Shown here one piece after another: positions 42,687 to 55,662 of a stretch of DNA of 64,000 nucleotides. Under the pieces are notes generated by a model. It had not been told where the DNA came from and made no database searches. It saw only the letters and a program-made list of their open reading frames with translations. Source of the stretch: Rugamonas rivuli (GTDB lineage Bacteria; Pseudomonadota; Gammaproteobacteria; Burkholderiales; Burkholderiaceae_D); contig NZ_WHUF01000002.1 in assembly GCF_009380165.1 (NCBI RefSeq), positions 248,001 to 312,000 of the forward strand. The letters are read 5' to 3'. The stretch's first letter is position 1, and each line of letters begins with the position of its first letter. Both the position numbers and the translations under genes were made by a program.

Positions 42687-43244
42687 TTAGAAGCTGTAAC
42701 GCACGCCGGCCGAGAACATGTCGGCTTTGACGTTGGACGAACCGTCTTTGGCGACTTTGCCGAAGTTTTCGTATTCAGCAACGAAGCTCACTTGCTTGTT
42801 CAGTACGAACGCTGCGCCAACGCTGATGTATGGCGTGGTGCGGGTTTCGGTGTCGGACGAGTAGGTCGAGCGGTATTGGGCGGTCACTTTTTCGTGAGCA
42901 GCGGCCAGGCCCAGTTTGCCGATCAGCGAGAACTGTTCGTTCAGTGGCAGGGTGCCGGTGGCGGCGGCGTAGAAAGCGCGCGGCTTGGAGGTCAGGGTTG
43001 CGCCGTTGCCGGAAACCGATACTTCACGCAGGTCGGCGTAGCCGATTTCGGTGCCGAAGTTCTTGTTGTAGTTGTAGCCGCCAACCAGCTTGTAAGCGGT
43101 GGTGCTTTCTTTGAACGATGCGATACCTACGTCCGCTTTTTGTTCTGCACGGCCGATGTTGCCGCCGACGTAGAAGCCTTCAGCCTGAACTGCCAGTGGG
43201 GCGGCCAGAGCTGCGATCATTGCGATCATGGTGATTTTTTTCAT
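42687..43244 (-). CDS. Outer-membrane beta-barrel protein (OmpA-like/OmpX-like fold)
   Basis: Protein of 185 aa with signal peptide (cut at VQA-E) and a short barrel starting GFYVGGNIGRAEQK, containing YKLVGGYNYNKNFGTEIGYAD and ending in the aromatic VRYSF expected for BAM targets. Eight-stranded barrels of this size serve structural or adhesion roles; no specific function can be given. AGGAAAC lies upstream of the ATG. Confidence 0.88.
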   Translation of the reverse strand: MKKITMIAMIAALAAPLAVQAEGFYVGGNIGRAEQKADVGIASFKESTTAYKLVGGYNYNKNFGTEIGYADLREVSVSGNGATLTSKPRAFYAAATGTLPLNEQFSLIGKLGLAAAHEKVTAQYRSTYSSDTETRTTPYISVGAAFVLNKQVSFVAEYENFGKVAKDGSSNVKADMFSAGVRYSF

Positions 43245-43277
43245 TGTTGTTTCCTTTAGTGGCTAAATTGAATGGCT

Positions 43278-43325
43278 AAAAAAGCGAAACGAAATGTCCG
43301 GCCAAAACCGGGCATTTCGTTTCGC
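43278..43325 (-). terminator. Terminator of the TonB-like gene
   Basis: An 18-bp stem with a single G-T pair (arms 43284-43301 and 43308-43325) and a six-base loop, followed on the minus strand by six T. It closes the TonB-like gene that ends at 43380. Confidence 0.9.
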
Positions 43326-43379
43326 AAGGGCAACATTATACAGTTTGGTACTAAATCCGGCAAGTCATCTCAAACCAGC

Positions 43380-44012
43380 TTAATCATCCAGGCTCCAGAC
43401 GTACTGCATGCGGGTCCAGGATTGCTGGGGCACACCGTCCAGCGTGCCGGGCTTGAACTTGCACAGCCCCAGGCCGACCTGGGCGGCGCGGTCCAGATCG
43501 CGGAAGCCGCTGGATTTTTCCACCTTTGAATCGGCCACGCGGCCGTCTGTGCCGATCAGCAGGGCCAGGGTGACGGTGCCGGTGTCGCCGTTGCGCAGCG
43601 CGCTCTTTGGATAGTCCGGCTTGGCGCAGGCCTTGGCGTCCACCACGGCCGCCACCAGCAGCGGGGCGGCCTTGACGGCTGTCTTCTCGCCCGGTTCGGC
43701 GATCCCGGCCTGCGGCGGGCGGGCCGGCGGCTGGTCTGTCAGCGGCCGCGCCGTCACCGGCGGCGGATTGGTGGGCAGCACCGGCGTTTCCATCTGCGGC
43801 ACGAAGATCTCGGGCGGGGCCAGCTTGGGCAGTGGCACGTCGGGCGGCAGCACCTTGGGCGGCGGTGTTTCTGGCGCGGTCGGCGTCAGGTCGATCACCG
43901 ATTCCTTGACCTTGAACACCGTCAGCTTGGAGCCATGCAGGAAGGCGGCCAGCAGCGCCACGTGCAGAACGGCCACGACCGTCAGACCGGTGAGATTCTT
44001 TTTCTGGTGCAT
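43380..44012 (-). CDS. TonB-family energy transducer
   Basis: Protein of 210 aa starting MHQKKNLTGL. One N-terminal membrane helix (about 8-26), a Pro-rich span (PETPPPKVLPPDVPLPKL, about 45-110) and a C-terminal TonB domain with CAKPDYPKSALRNGDTGTV and GFRDLDRAAQVGL. It would couple the ExbBD proton motive force to an outer-membrane receptor. No exbBD or receptor is adjacent. An AGGAG lies nine bases before ATG 44012; a longer frame upstream has no ribosome-binding site. Confidence 0.88.
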   Translation of the reverse strand: MHQKKNLTGLTVVAVLHVALLAAFLHGSKLTVFKVKESVIDLTPTAPETPPPKVLPPDVPLPKLAPPEIFVPQMETPVLPTNPPPVTARPLTDQPPARPPQAGIAEPGEKTAVKAAPLLVAAVVDAKACAKPDYPKSALRNGDTGTVTLALLIGTDGRVADSKVEKSSGFRDLDRAAQVGLGLCKFKPGTLDGVPQQSWTRMQYVWSLDD

Positions 44013-44164
44013 AAAGTGCTCCTTGGTGGTGGTGGAAATTGCTATGTGTTGGAAGTATACTATTCCATGTAATAGCAAAATAAAAGGAAATTGGAAGAAT
44101 ATTTTGCGCGGTGCCGGTGTGTTATGCTTCCACCATCGGGTAGTAAATATTCCAGGAGGTAGTA

Positions 44165-44803
44165 GTGAAGAAAATACGGGTGATGCTGGCGGACGACCAT
44201 CCGATCGTGATGACGGGCTTTGCGATGTCGCTGGAAGGGCAGGGGCTGCATGTGGTGGCGCAGGCGCGCACGCCGGAAGAGGCGGTGGAGCAGTACCGCG
44301 CGCACAAGCCGGACGTGGCCGTGCTCGACCTCCGCTTCGGCGAACAGCTGACCGGCCTGGACGCGGCCAAACAGATCCTGGCGCAGGCGCCGGACGCCGC
44401 CATCGTCTTCCTCAGCCAGTTCGACCAGGACAGCCTGATCAAGGAAACCTACCGCCTTGGCGGCCGCGCCTTCATGACCAAGGATTGCGATCCGGCCGAC
44501 CTGGCGGCGGCGGTGCGCCGCGCCCATGACGGCGAACTGTACTTCCTGCCGCACATCGCCGAGCGGCTGGCCAATCTGTCGGTGCGCGGCGATGCGTCGC
44601 CGCAGTCGCAGCTGGACGAGCGCGCGCTGGAAATCTTCACGCTGATGGCCGAGGGACTGACCAACGCGGAGATCGCCGAGAAGCTCGATGTCTCCACCAA
44701 GACCATCAGCAACATCAGCCAGGCGGTGAAGGAAAAGCTGGGCGTGCACCGGCCGGCCTACATCACGCGGCTGGCCGTCAAGCACGGATTGATCGAGCCG
44801 TAA
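44165..44803 (+). CDS. NarL/LuxR-type response regulator
   Basis: Regulator of 212 aa. Receiver with VMLADDHPIV, phospho-acceptor Asp in VAVLDLRFGEQ and Lys in AFMTKDCD. LuxR-type helix-turn-helix (LTNAEIAEKLDVSTKTISNISQAVKEKL) at the C-terminus. The start is GTG 44165 with a perfect AGGAGGT. Partner kinase follows after four bases. Confidence 0.92.
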   Translation: MKKIRVMLADDHPIVMTGFAMSLEGQGLHVVAQARTPEEAVEQYRAHKPDVAVLDLRFGEQLTGLDAAKQILAQAPDAAIVFLSQFDQDSLIKETYRLGGRAFMTKDCDPADLAAAVRRAHDGELYFLPHIAERLANLSVRGDASPQSQLDERALEIFTLMAEGLTNAEIAEKLDVSTKTISNISQAVKEKLGVHRPAYITRLAVKHGLIEP

Positions 44804-44807
44804 GCGC

Positions 44808-46079
44808 ATGCGCTTCGACTTCTGGCGCCACTGGAGCGTGCGCGCGCGGCTGCTGTGCGTCACCGTCATCCCGCTGGCCTATATGTTCTGCACCTTCGTC
44901 TGGTACGCCTATCATTCGCGGCTGTCCGAAGTGCGCGAGGAGATGGCCGAGCGCGGCCCGCTGGTGGCCAAGGTGCTGGCCGGGAGCAGTGAATTCAGCG
45001 TGCTGTCGCGCCGCTACGACGACCTGCGGCTGACCATCAACGGCCTGCTGCAATCGGATGCCAGCATCGACCGCATCGAAGTGCTGGACGCGCAGCGGCA
45101 CGAACTGGTACAGGCCTCGACACGCGCGCCGGGCCGTCCGGACGCCCGCTACTACGAGGCGCCCATCCTCAAGCGGCTGATGTTCGTCACCATGCTGGCG
45201 GCCGACGGCAAGCCCTATCTGAAGGACAAACCGGCCGGCAGCAGCGTCGCCGTCGAGACCATGGGCTATGTGCGGGTGACGATGTCGCCGTCGGCGATGC
45301 TGGTCAAGCAGACGCGCCGTTTTTACGTCGAGCTGCTGGTGGCCAGTATGGGCCTGCTGGTGTGCGCGCTGCTGGCGTGGCAGCTGTCGCAGGGTTTGAA
45401 CGAGTCGCTGCAGGCGTCGATGCACAAGCTGCGCGCGGCCGATGCCGAGAAGCGCCGCCTGATCCGCAAGGTCAACACCGCCGTCGAGGATGAGCGCAAG
45501 AGCATCGCGCTGGAGATCCACGATGAATTGAACGCGACGCTGATCGCCGCGCGGCTGGAGGCGCAGCGCATCGTCGACGTCAGCCCGGCGGGCGAGGTGC
45601 GCGAGCGCGCGCAGTCCATCATCACGCTGGCGCTGGGGCTCTACAACAGCGGCCGCACGCTGGTGCGCCGCCTGCGCCCCGAGGTGCTGGACATGCTGGG
45701 ACTGGACGGCGCGGTGGAGGAGATGGTGCGCCACCACGACCGCGCCGGCTGCCGCATCACCTTCCAGGCCGAGGGCGATTTCGCGCGGCTGGAAAGCGGC
45801 ATCGGCATCTCGGCCTATCGCATCATGCAGGAGGCGCTGTCCAACATCGCCAAGCACGCCCGCGCCACGCAGGCGACGGTGGCGCTGACGTTGGACGCGC
45901 AAGGCCTGCGCATGGAGGTCGCCGACAACGGCACCGGCTTCGATGCGGCGCAGGCATCGGCGGGCATAGGCCTGGTCGGCATGCGCGAGCGGGTGGCCGC
46001 ATTCGACGGCCGCATCGAGGTCGCCACCGCCATCGGCGCCGGTACCCGCATCGTCATTTTCTTGCCCATTTTGATTTGA
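44808..46079 (+). CDS. HisKA_3 sensor histidine kinase
   Basis: Membrane kinase of 423 aa. TM1 at about residues 13-35, a periplasmic domain of about 130 residues, TM2 near 175-195, then the phospho-acceptor His in EDERKSIALEIHDELN. The ATPase domain contains QEALSNIAKHARA, DNGTGFD and GIGLVGMRERV. It should phosphorylate the regulator encoded just upstream. Targets unknown; the divergent TonB gene is a candidate. Confidence 0.92.
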   Translation: MRFDFWRHWSVRARLLCVTVIPLAYMFCTFVWYAYHSRLSEVREEMAERGPLVAKVLAGSSEFSVLSRRYDDLRLTINGLLQSDASIDRIEVLDAQRHELVQASTRAPGRPDARYYEAPILKRLMFVTMLAADGKPYLKDKPAGSSVAVETMGYVRVTMSPSAMLVKQTRRFYVELLVASMGLLVCALLAWQLSQGLNESLQASMHKLRAADAEKRRLIRKVNTAVEDERKSIALEIHDELNATLIAARLEAQRIVDVSPAGEVRERAQSIITLALGLYNSGRTLVRRLRPEVLDMLGLDGAVEEMVRHHDRAGCRITFQAEGDFARLESGIGISAYRIMQEALSNIAKHARATQATVALTLDAQGLRMEVADNGTGFDAAQASAGIGLVGMRERVAAFDGRIEVATAIGAGTRIVIFLPILI

Positions 46080-46166
46080 CGCTAGCCTATTGCCCGATGG
46101 CATGTTCGTGCAGGATTGCATGAGGTTATAATCCGCTCAATCTTTCCGTAACACTCACCAGAACGG

Positions 46167-48092
46167 ATGCCGCACGATATGAGCCAGCCCAATCAGTTTT
46201 CCCTGTTGACGCAACGCCGCTTCGCGCCGTTTTTCTGGACCCAGTTCCTCGGCGCGTTCAACGATAATCTGTTCAAGACCGCGCTGGTCGTGATGCTGAC
46301 CTTCGATGCGCTCAGCTGGACCACGCTGTCGCCGTCGCTGATCACCAACCTGATCCCCGGCCTGTTCATCCTGCCCTACGTGCTGTTCTCGGCCACCGCC
46401 GGCCAGCTGGCCGACAAGTTCGAGAAGTCCGGCCTGACGCGCTTCGTCAAGTGGCTGGAGGTGGCCATCATGTGCATCGCCGGCGTCGGCTGGATGACGC
46501 ACACCCTGTGGCTGCTGGTGACGGCGGTGGTCGGCATGGGCATCCACTCCACGCTGTTCGGCCCCGTCAAATATGCCTACCTGCCGCAGCAGCTCAAGCC
46601 CGATGAACTCATCGGCGGCAACGGCGTCACCGAGATGGGCACCTTCGTCGGCATCCTGCTGGGCGAGATCCTGGGCGCGGTGCTGGTGGTGCAAAAGCCC
46701 AACGGCATCGTCTTCGAAGCTGTCGCCACCATCGCCGTGGCGCTGCTTGGCCTGATCGCCAGCTACCGCATCCCCAACGCGCCGGCGCCCGTACCTGAAC
46801 TTAAAGTGAGCTGGAACTTCGTCGACGAATCGATCCGCAACATCAACTTCTCGCGCAAGAACCGCGTGGTGTTCCTGTCCATGCTGGGCAACTCGTGGTT
46901 CTGGTTCTACGGCGCGCTGGTGCTGGCGCAGTTCCCGGTGTACGCCAAGGATTATCTGCATGGCGACCACAGCGTGTTCGTGCTGCTGCTGACGGTGTTC
47001 TCGCTGGGCGTGGGCAGCGGTTCGCTGCTGTGCGAACGCCTGTCCGGCCGCAAGGTGGAAATCGGCCTGGTGCCGTTCGGCTCCATCGGCCTGTCGCTGT
47101 TCGGCGCCGACCTGTATTTGTCCAGTAACGCCTATGCCGCAGCCGCAAGCAGCGCCGCGCTGGCGGCCGGCCCGCATCTCGACGCCTTCGCGATGATGGC
47201 GCAGCACGGCATGTGGCGCATCCTGCTCGACGTGCTGATGATCGGCATGTTCGGCGGCTTCTTCATCGTGCCGCTGTTCGCGCTGATCCAGACCCGCTGC
47301 GATCCCGCCCACATGTCGCGCACCATCGCCGGCATGAACATCCTCAACGCGCTGTTCATGGTGGCGGCGGCCGGCCTGGCCATCGTGCTGCTGGGGCAGG
47401 GCTTCACGATTCCGCAGCTGTTCCTGGTGACGGCCGCGCTCAACGCGGTGGTGGCGGTGTACATCTTCTCGCTGGTGCCGGAGTTCCTGATGCGCTTCCT
47501 GGCGTGGATGCTGATCCACACCGTGCACCGCGTGCGCACCATCGACGCCGACCGCATTCCGGCCGAAGGCGCGGCGGTGCTGGTTTGTAACCACGTCAGC
47601 TACGTCGACGCCATCGTCATCGGCGCGGCCAGCCCGCGTCCGATCCGCTTCGTGATGGACCACCGCATCTTCAAGCTGCCGCTGCTGGGCTGGATCTTCC
47701 GCACCGCGCGCGCGATCCCGATCGCGCCGGCCAAGGAAGACCCGTGGCTGATGGAGAAGGCCTACGTCGACATCGCGCAGGCGCTGCACGAGGGCGACCT
47801 GGTATGCATCTTCCCCGAAGGCCGCCTGACCAGCACCGGCGAGATCAATGAGTTCAAGGGCGGCGTGGCCAAGATCGTCGAACGCACCAAGGTGCCGGTG
47901 ATCCCGATGGCGCTGCGCGGACTGTGGGGCCACCTGTTGAGCCGCAGCGGCGACAATGTGTTCGAGCGCGCCTTCCGGACCGGCCTGCGTTCGCGCCTGG
48001 CGCTGGCGGTCGGCACGCCGGTGGCGCCGAACGACGTCACGCCGGAAGGCCTGAAGGAGCGCGTGCTGGCGCTGCGCGGCGACTGGAAGTAG
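46167..48092 (+). CDS. LplT-like MFS transporter fused to PlsC acyltransferase
   Basis: Protein of 641 aa. Residues 1 to about 430 are an MFS unit with 12 helices resembling the lysophospholipid flippase LplT (FFWTQFLGAFNDNLFKTAL). Residues 430-641 are a PlsC/LPLAT domain with HX4D box NHVSYVD and FPEGRLTSTGE. It probably flips lysophospholipid inward and re-acylates it. E. coli uses LplT plus Aas; the AMP-ligase of Aas is absent here. A second ATG at 46179 is also possible. Confidence 0.88.
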   Translation: MPHDMSQPNQFSLLTQRRFAPFFWTQFLGAFNDNLFKTALVVMLTFDALSWTTLSPSLITNLIPGLFILPYVLFSATAGQLADKFEKSGLTRFVKWLEVAIMCIAGVGWMTHTLWLLVTAVVGMGIHSTLFGPVKYAYLPQQLKPDELIGGNGVTEMGTFVGILLGEILGAVLVVQKPNGIVFEAVATIAVALLGLIASYRIPNAPAPVPELKVSWNFVDESIRNINFSRKNRVVFLSMLGNSWFWFYGALVLAQFPVYAKDYLHGDHSVFVLLLTVFSLGVGSGSLLCERLSGRKVEIGLVPFGSIGLSLFGADLYLSSNAYAAAASSAALAAGPHLDAFAMMAQHGMWRILLDVLMIGMFGGFFIVPLFALIQTRCDPAHMSRTIAGMNILNALFMVAAAGLAIVLLGQGFTIPQLFLVTAALNAVVAVYIFSLVPEFLMRFLAWMLIHTVHRVRTIDADRIPAEGAAVLVCNHVSYVDAIVIGAASPRPIRFVMDHRIFKLPLLGWIFRTARAIPIAPAKEDPWLMEKAYVDIAQALHEGDLVCIFPEGRLTSTGEINEFKGGVAKIVERTKVPVIPMALRGLWGHLLSRSGDNVFERAFRTGLRSRLALAVGTPVAPNDVTPEGLKERVLALRGDWK

Positions 48093-48194
48093 CAGTCGCT
48101 TACGGGTGGTTACAAAGTAGTTATAAAAACGTACAAGTTTTCTTTAGAATAAGTCGCTGCCTTACCAGGGCAAAGCACACTCCAGGGAGAACCA

Positions 48195-48938
48195 ATGTAC
48201 GTACAAAAAAAACTCATCACCGCACTGGCTGTCGCCGGCGCCTTCACGCTGGCCGGCTGCGGCGGTGGAGACTTCTTGCCCAACCCGATCAAGTTGCCGG
48301 ACTACGGGACGCCGGTGGCGTCGACGGTGACGGTCGACTTCAATAACGGCATCGACGGCTGGACCAGCGACGTCGCCGACTACAACGACCAGGACCGGCC
48401 GACCGAAGTGGCGTCGGGCTGGAAGGATTTGCCGGCGCCCTTGACCGGCAAGGGCTACTACCTGGCTTCGCATAACAACAGCGACGACGTGCTGACCTAC
48501 GCCAGGCGCCAGCTGGACGGCTTCGTCAAGCACGCCAAGTATCTCGTCACCTTCGAGATGCGCTACGCGACCGATGCGGCCACCGGCTGCATGGGCGTGG
48601 GCGGCTCGCGCGGCGAGAGCGTGTGGATGGTGGCGGCGGCCAGCTACGACTACATCAAGACCGTGCAGCAGCCGAACGGCAACTATCGCGTGAACGTCGA
48701 CCGCGGCAACCAGGCCGCCTCCGGCCCGCAGGGCAAGGTGCTGGGCACGCAGGGCGTCGAAGGGCTGAGCTGCTCCGGCGGCAAGTGGGCCAGCACCACG
48801 CGCAAGTCGAGCGAGGCGATCGAGGTGACAGCCGACAAGGACGGCCGCATCTGGGTCATGCTGGGCACCGATTCCGGCTTCGAAGGCACCAACGCCCTTT
48901 ACCTGCAAGGCGCCACCATCAACATCAAGCCGCTCTGA
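48195..48938 (+). CDS. Hypothetical lipoprotein
   Basis: Lipoprotein of 247 aa with lipobox LAGC at residue 19-22 (FTLAGCGGG). The mature part is beta-rich with many Trp/Tyr/Gly (VDFNNGIDGWTSDVADYND, YLVTFEMRYATDAATGCMG), like a carbohydrate-binding jelly-roll. I cannot assign it to a family. Single gene with GGGAGA ribosome-binding site, convergent with the hybrid kinase. Confidence 0.82.
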   Translation: MYVQKKLITALAVAGAFTLAGCGGGDFLPNPIKLPDYGTPVASTVTVDFNNGIDGWTSDVADYNDQDRPTEVASGWKDLPAPLTGKGYYLASHNNSDDVLTYARRQLDGFVKHAKYLVTFEMRYATDAATGCMGVGGSRGESVWMVAAASYDYIKTVQQPNGNYRVNVDRGNQAASGPQGKVLGTQGVEGLSCSGGKWASTTRKSSEAIEVTADKDGRIWVMLGTDSGFEGTNALYLQGATINIKPL

Positions 48939-48947
48939 CAGACGCCG

Positions 48948-50474
<1,527 letters not shown>

Positions 50475-50479
50475 CGCGT

Positions 50480-51970
50480 TCAACCGGCCGCCCGGCCGCC
50501 GCCCGGCCCGTCGTAGGTGGGCACGCCGGTCAGGATGCCGTGGAAGTCCTTCAGCACCGGGCCGACTTCGATGCCGCCGCTGCCGATCTGGAAGCGGCGG
50601 ATGGTGCGCTCGTGCGAGCTGCCGCGCTTCTTGAACACGGAGATCGCCTGCCGCACCTCGCCCTGCGCCTCGAAGTAGCGCAGCATGATGACGTTGTCGG
50701 CGATGTAGCTGGCGTCGACGGTGGTGGTCATGCCGCTGCCTATCATGCCCTGCTGGACGCCGACGATGATGCTGACCACGCCGCGCTGGCCCAGGTAGGT
50801 CAGCAGCTCGTGCAGGTAGATGGAGAGGAAGCGTTCGTCCGGCACCGCGTTCAGGTAGCCGTTCAGGCTATCGATGACCACCACGCGCGCGCCGCGCTCC
50901 ACCGCCTGCATCACCGCGTGCGAGAACTGGCCCGGCGCCAGCTCGGCCGGGTCGATCTGCTGTATCGTCAGCAGCTGGCGGTCGATCGCCTCGTTGAGCC
51001 GCAGGCCCAGGCCGGCCGCGCGGTTCAGCATATTGTTGCGCGCCTCCTCGAACAGGAACATCGCGCACGGCTCGCCGCGCTGGGTGGCGGCGTGGACGAA
51101 CTGCGCCGCCAGCGTCGACTTGCCGGTGCCGGGCGGGCCGGAGATCAGGGTGCTCATGCCTTCTTCGAGGCCGCCGCCGATCTGCTGGTCCAGCGCCGGC
51201 AGGCCGCTCGACAACTGGCGCCGCGCGCCGCTCACGCGGCTGGTGGCCGCCACCAGCCGCGGGTAGATCTGCAGCCCGCCGCTGATGATCTTGTAGTCGT
51301 GGGCGCCGCCGTGGAAGGCGATGCCGCGGTACTTGACCACGCGCAGGCGGCGCCGGTCGGTGCCGTAGGCCTGGTCGGCCAGGTCCAGTGTCAGCACCGC
51401 GTGCGCCACGCTGCGTACCTGCAGGTCGGTGCTCAGGGCGGTGCGGTCGTCGAGGAAGATGGTGGTGCAGCTGCGGCTGGTCAGATACTGTTTGAGCGCG
51501 AGCACCTGGCGGCGGTAGCGCAGCGGGCTCTCCGCCAGCAGCTGCAGCTCGGACAGCGAATCGAGCACCACGCGGCGCGGCTTGTACTTGTCGATGGCGC
51601 TGACGATGCGCTGGGTGGTGGAGCCCAGTTCGATCTCGGACGGGTGGAAGATGGTGTACTGCTGCTCGGGATCGAGCACGTCCTCGTTCGGCAGGATCTC
51701 TTCGATGTGGATGCCTTCCATGCTCCAGCCGTGCGAGTTGGCGACGCTGAGCAGTTCGACGGCGGTTTCGGCCAGCGTGATGTACAGCACCGATTCGCCC
51801 AGGCGCGCGCCCTCGTTGAGGAACTGCAGCGCCAGCGTGGTCTTGCCGGTGCCCGGTTCGCCCTCGACCAGGTACAGGCGGTCGCGGGTCAGTCCGCCGG
51901 CCAGGACTTCATCCAGCCCCGGCACGCCGGACGAGAGAAAGAGGTTGGTGACGCTGTTCTGGGTTTGCAT
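50480..51970 (-). CDS. KaiC-like two-domain RecA-family ATPase
   Basis: Protein of 496 aa with CI and CII RecA domains. Walker A motifs are EGEPGTGKTTLA in CI and SGPPGTGKSTLA in CII. The segment that holds the S431/T432 phosphosites of cyanobacterial KaiC reads DASYIADNVIMLRYFE, so the pair is Ser421-Tyr422. There are no kaiA or kaiB genes nearby. Such proteins occur widely beside kinases in non-cyanobacteria and are thought to transmit ATP or redox state; a clock role is not implied. Confidence 0.9.
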   Translation of the reverse strand: MQTQNSVTNLFLSSGVPGLDEVLAGGLTRDRLYLVEGEPGTGKTTLALQFLNEGARLGESVLYITLAETAVELLSVANSHGWSMEGIHIEEILPNEDVLDPEQQYTIFHPSEIELGSTTQRIVSAIDKYKPRRVVLDSLSELQLLAESPLRYRRQVLALKQYLTSRSCTTIFLDDRTALSTDLQVRSVAHAVLTLDLADQAYGTDRRRLRVVKYRGIAFHGGAHDYKIISGGLQIYPRLVAATSRVSGARRQLSSGLPALDQQIGGGLEEGMSTLISGPPGTGKSTLAAQFVHAATQRGEPCAMFLFEEARNNMLNRAAGLGLRLNEAIDRQLLTIQQIDPAELAPGQFSHAVMQAVERGARVVVIDSLNGYLNAVPDERFLSIYLHELLTYLGQRGVVSIIVGVQQGMIGSGMTTTVDASYIADNVIMLRYFEAQGEVRQAISVFKKRGSSHERTIRRFQIGSGGIEVGPVLKDFHGILTGVPTYDGPGGGRAAG

Positions 51971-52112
51971 GTCCGCGATCCGAAAAGTAGGCGCCGCAGG
52001 CCGGATGGCACGGCTTGTTTTCAGCTGATACTACCTGAATCGGGACGGACGGGATTTTCGATAGCAAGCGTGCGTACGCTGGCGTACATAGCGGTCTCGC
52101 AGCGGCGACGGG

Positions 52113-54266
<2,154 letters not shown>

Positions 54267-54410
54267 GAGCGCGGGCCGAAAAAATGATGTCCTGAAGTAA
54301 TTAATTCATTGTAGCACCGGCCATGGCGCGCGCCTCTGCCACCCCGAGAAATTCATTGCTGAGAGCCACGTTCTGCCTTGCACTGCACAAAAAAGTTGCT
54401 TGACTTAATT

Positions 54411-54428
54411 AGAATGATCGTTCATTCT
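54411..54428. promoter_or_regulatory. TetR-type operator of the RND efflux operon
   Basis: Palindrome AGAATGA-TCGT-TCATTCT lies between a -35-like TTGACT and the expected -10, 38 bases before the adaptor start codon. Its size and symmetry fit AcrR/TetR-type repressors; the TetR gene at the end of the operon is the obvious candidate. Confidence 0.65.
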
Positions 54429-54465
54429 ATGACTTATGCACATTTTTTATACAGAAAGTCCCACT

Positions 54466-55650
54466 ATGGAAGCTCTTTTCTGCAGGACAGCTGCCCTGAT
54501 CACCGCAACCGTGCTGATTGCCGGTTGCTCCAAATCCACGGCCGAAGCACCTCATGCGCAGGTGGCGGAAGTGGGCGTTTTTAAAGTGGCGCCGGAAGCG
54601 CTGCAGATCACGACCGAACTGCCGGGCCGCACCGCCGCCTTCCAGGTGGCCGAAGTGCGCCCGCAGGTCAGCGGTCTGATTCAAAAACGCCTGTTTGTCG
54701 AAGGCGCCGACGTCAAGGCCGGCGTCGCGCTGTACCAGATCGACGCGGCCAGCTACCAGGCTGCCTACAACTCGGCCAAGGCGGCACTGGCCAAGGCCAG
54801 GGCCAACCTGATGACCAGCGGCCCGAAAGTGGCCCGCTACAAGGATCTGGTGGCGATTGAAGGCGTGAGCCGCCAGGACTACGACGACGCCGTCGCCGCC
54901 AACGAGCAGGCCAAGGCCGATGTGGAATCGGCCGCCGCCGCGCTGGAGCAGGCGTCGATCAACCTGAAATACACGCATGTCGATGCGCCGATCAGTGGCC
55001 GCATCAGCCGTTCGGCCGTGACGCCGGGCGCGCTGGTGACGGCCAACCAGGCCGCCGCGCTGACCACCGTGCAGCAGCTGGACCCGATCTACGTCGACGT
55101 GACGCAGTCGAGCGAAGACCTGCTGCGCCTCAAGCGCGAGATGGAAAGCGGCGGCTTGAAGCAGTCCGGCGGCCAGGCCAAGGTCACGCTGCTGCTGTCG
55201 GACGGCAGCAAGTACGCGGAAAGCGGCAAGCTGCAGTTCTCCGACGTGACGGTCGATCCGGGCACCGGCAACGTCACGCTGCGCGCGCTGTTCCCGAATC
55301 CCAAGCACGATCTGCTGCCAGGTATGTTCGTGCGCGCGGTGCTGGAATCCGGCGTCAACGAGCAGGCCATCGCCGTGCCGCAGCAGGGCGTGACGCGCAA
55401 CCCGAAAGGCGAGGCGACCGCGCTGGTGCTGAACAAGGAAGGCAAGGTCGAACAGCGCACGCTGGTCACGGGCGGCACGCTTGGTAACAAGTGGCTGGTC
55501 AAGTCCGGCCTGAGCGCGGGCGATCTGTTGATCGTCGAAGGTGTGCAGAAGGTCAAACCGGGTGCACCGGCCAACGCCGCCAAGCCTGTCGCGGCGCCGG
55601 CTGCCGTCGCTGGCGGCGCCATGCCGTCCAACGCCAAGAGCGCCCAATAA
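54466..55650 (+). CDS. RND efflux periplasmic adaptor (AcrA/MexA family)
   Basis: Membrane-fusion lipoprotein of 394 aa starting MEALFCRTA, with lipobox LIAGC. Lipoyl halves EVRPQVSGLIQKRLFVEGADV and LKYTHVDAPISGRISRS flank an alpha-helical hairpin (about 95-165). Beta-barrel and membrane-proximal domains follow. First gene of a complete tripartite system. An in-frame ATG at 54436 overlaps the operator region and is unlikely. Confidence 0.92.
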   Translation: MEALFCRTAALITATVLIAGCSKSTAEAPHAQVAEVGVFKVAPEALQITTELPGRTAAFQVAEVRPQVSGLIQKRLFVEGADVKAGVALYQIDAASYQAAYNSAKAALAKARANLMTSGPKVARYKDLVAIEGVSRQDYDDAVAANEQAKADVESAAAALEQASINLKYTHVDAPISGRISRSAVTPGALVTANQAAALTTVQQLDPIYVDVTQSSEDLLRLKREMESGGLKQSGGQAKVTLLLSDGSKYAESGKLQFSDVTVDPGTGNVTLRALFPNPKHDLLPGMFVRAVLESGVNEQAIAVPQQGVTRNPKGEATALVLNKEGKVEQRTLVTGGTLGNKWLVKSGLSAGDLLIVEGVQKVKPGAPANAAKPVAAPAAVAGGAMPSNAKSAQ

Positions 55651-55662
55651 AGGAGCATCGTC

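Noticed and set aside
46155-47933. 592-codon minus-strand frame opposite the LplT-PlsC fusion
   Set aside because: Composition is His/Asp/Gln-rich without any domain; it is a shadow of the plus-strand gene.
50480-51970. A true circadian clock
   Set aside because: Only a KaiC-like protein is present; KaiA and KaiB are absent and the phosphosite pair is altered.
51995-52112. TGGCACGGCTTG near 52002 as a second sigma-54 promoter
   Set aside because: The GC element is missing at the required spacing and the orientation points away from both neighbouring genes.
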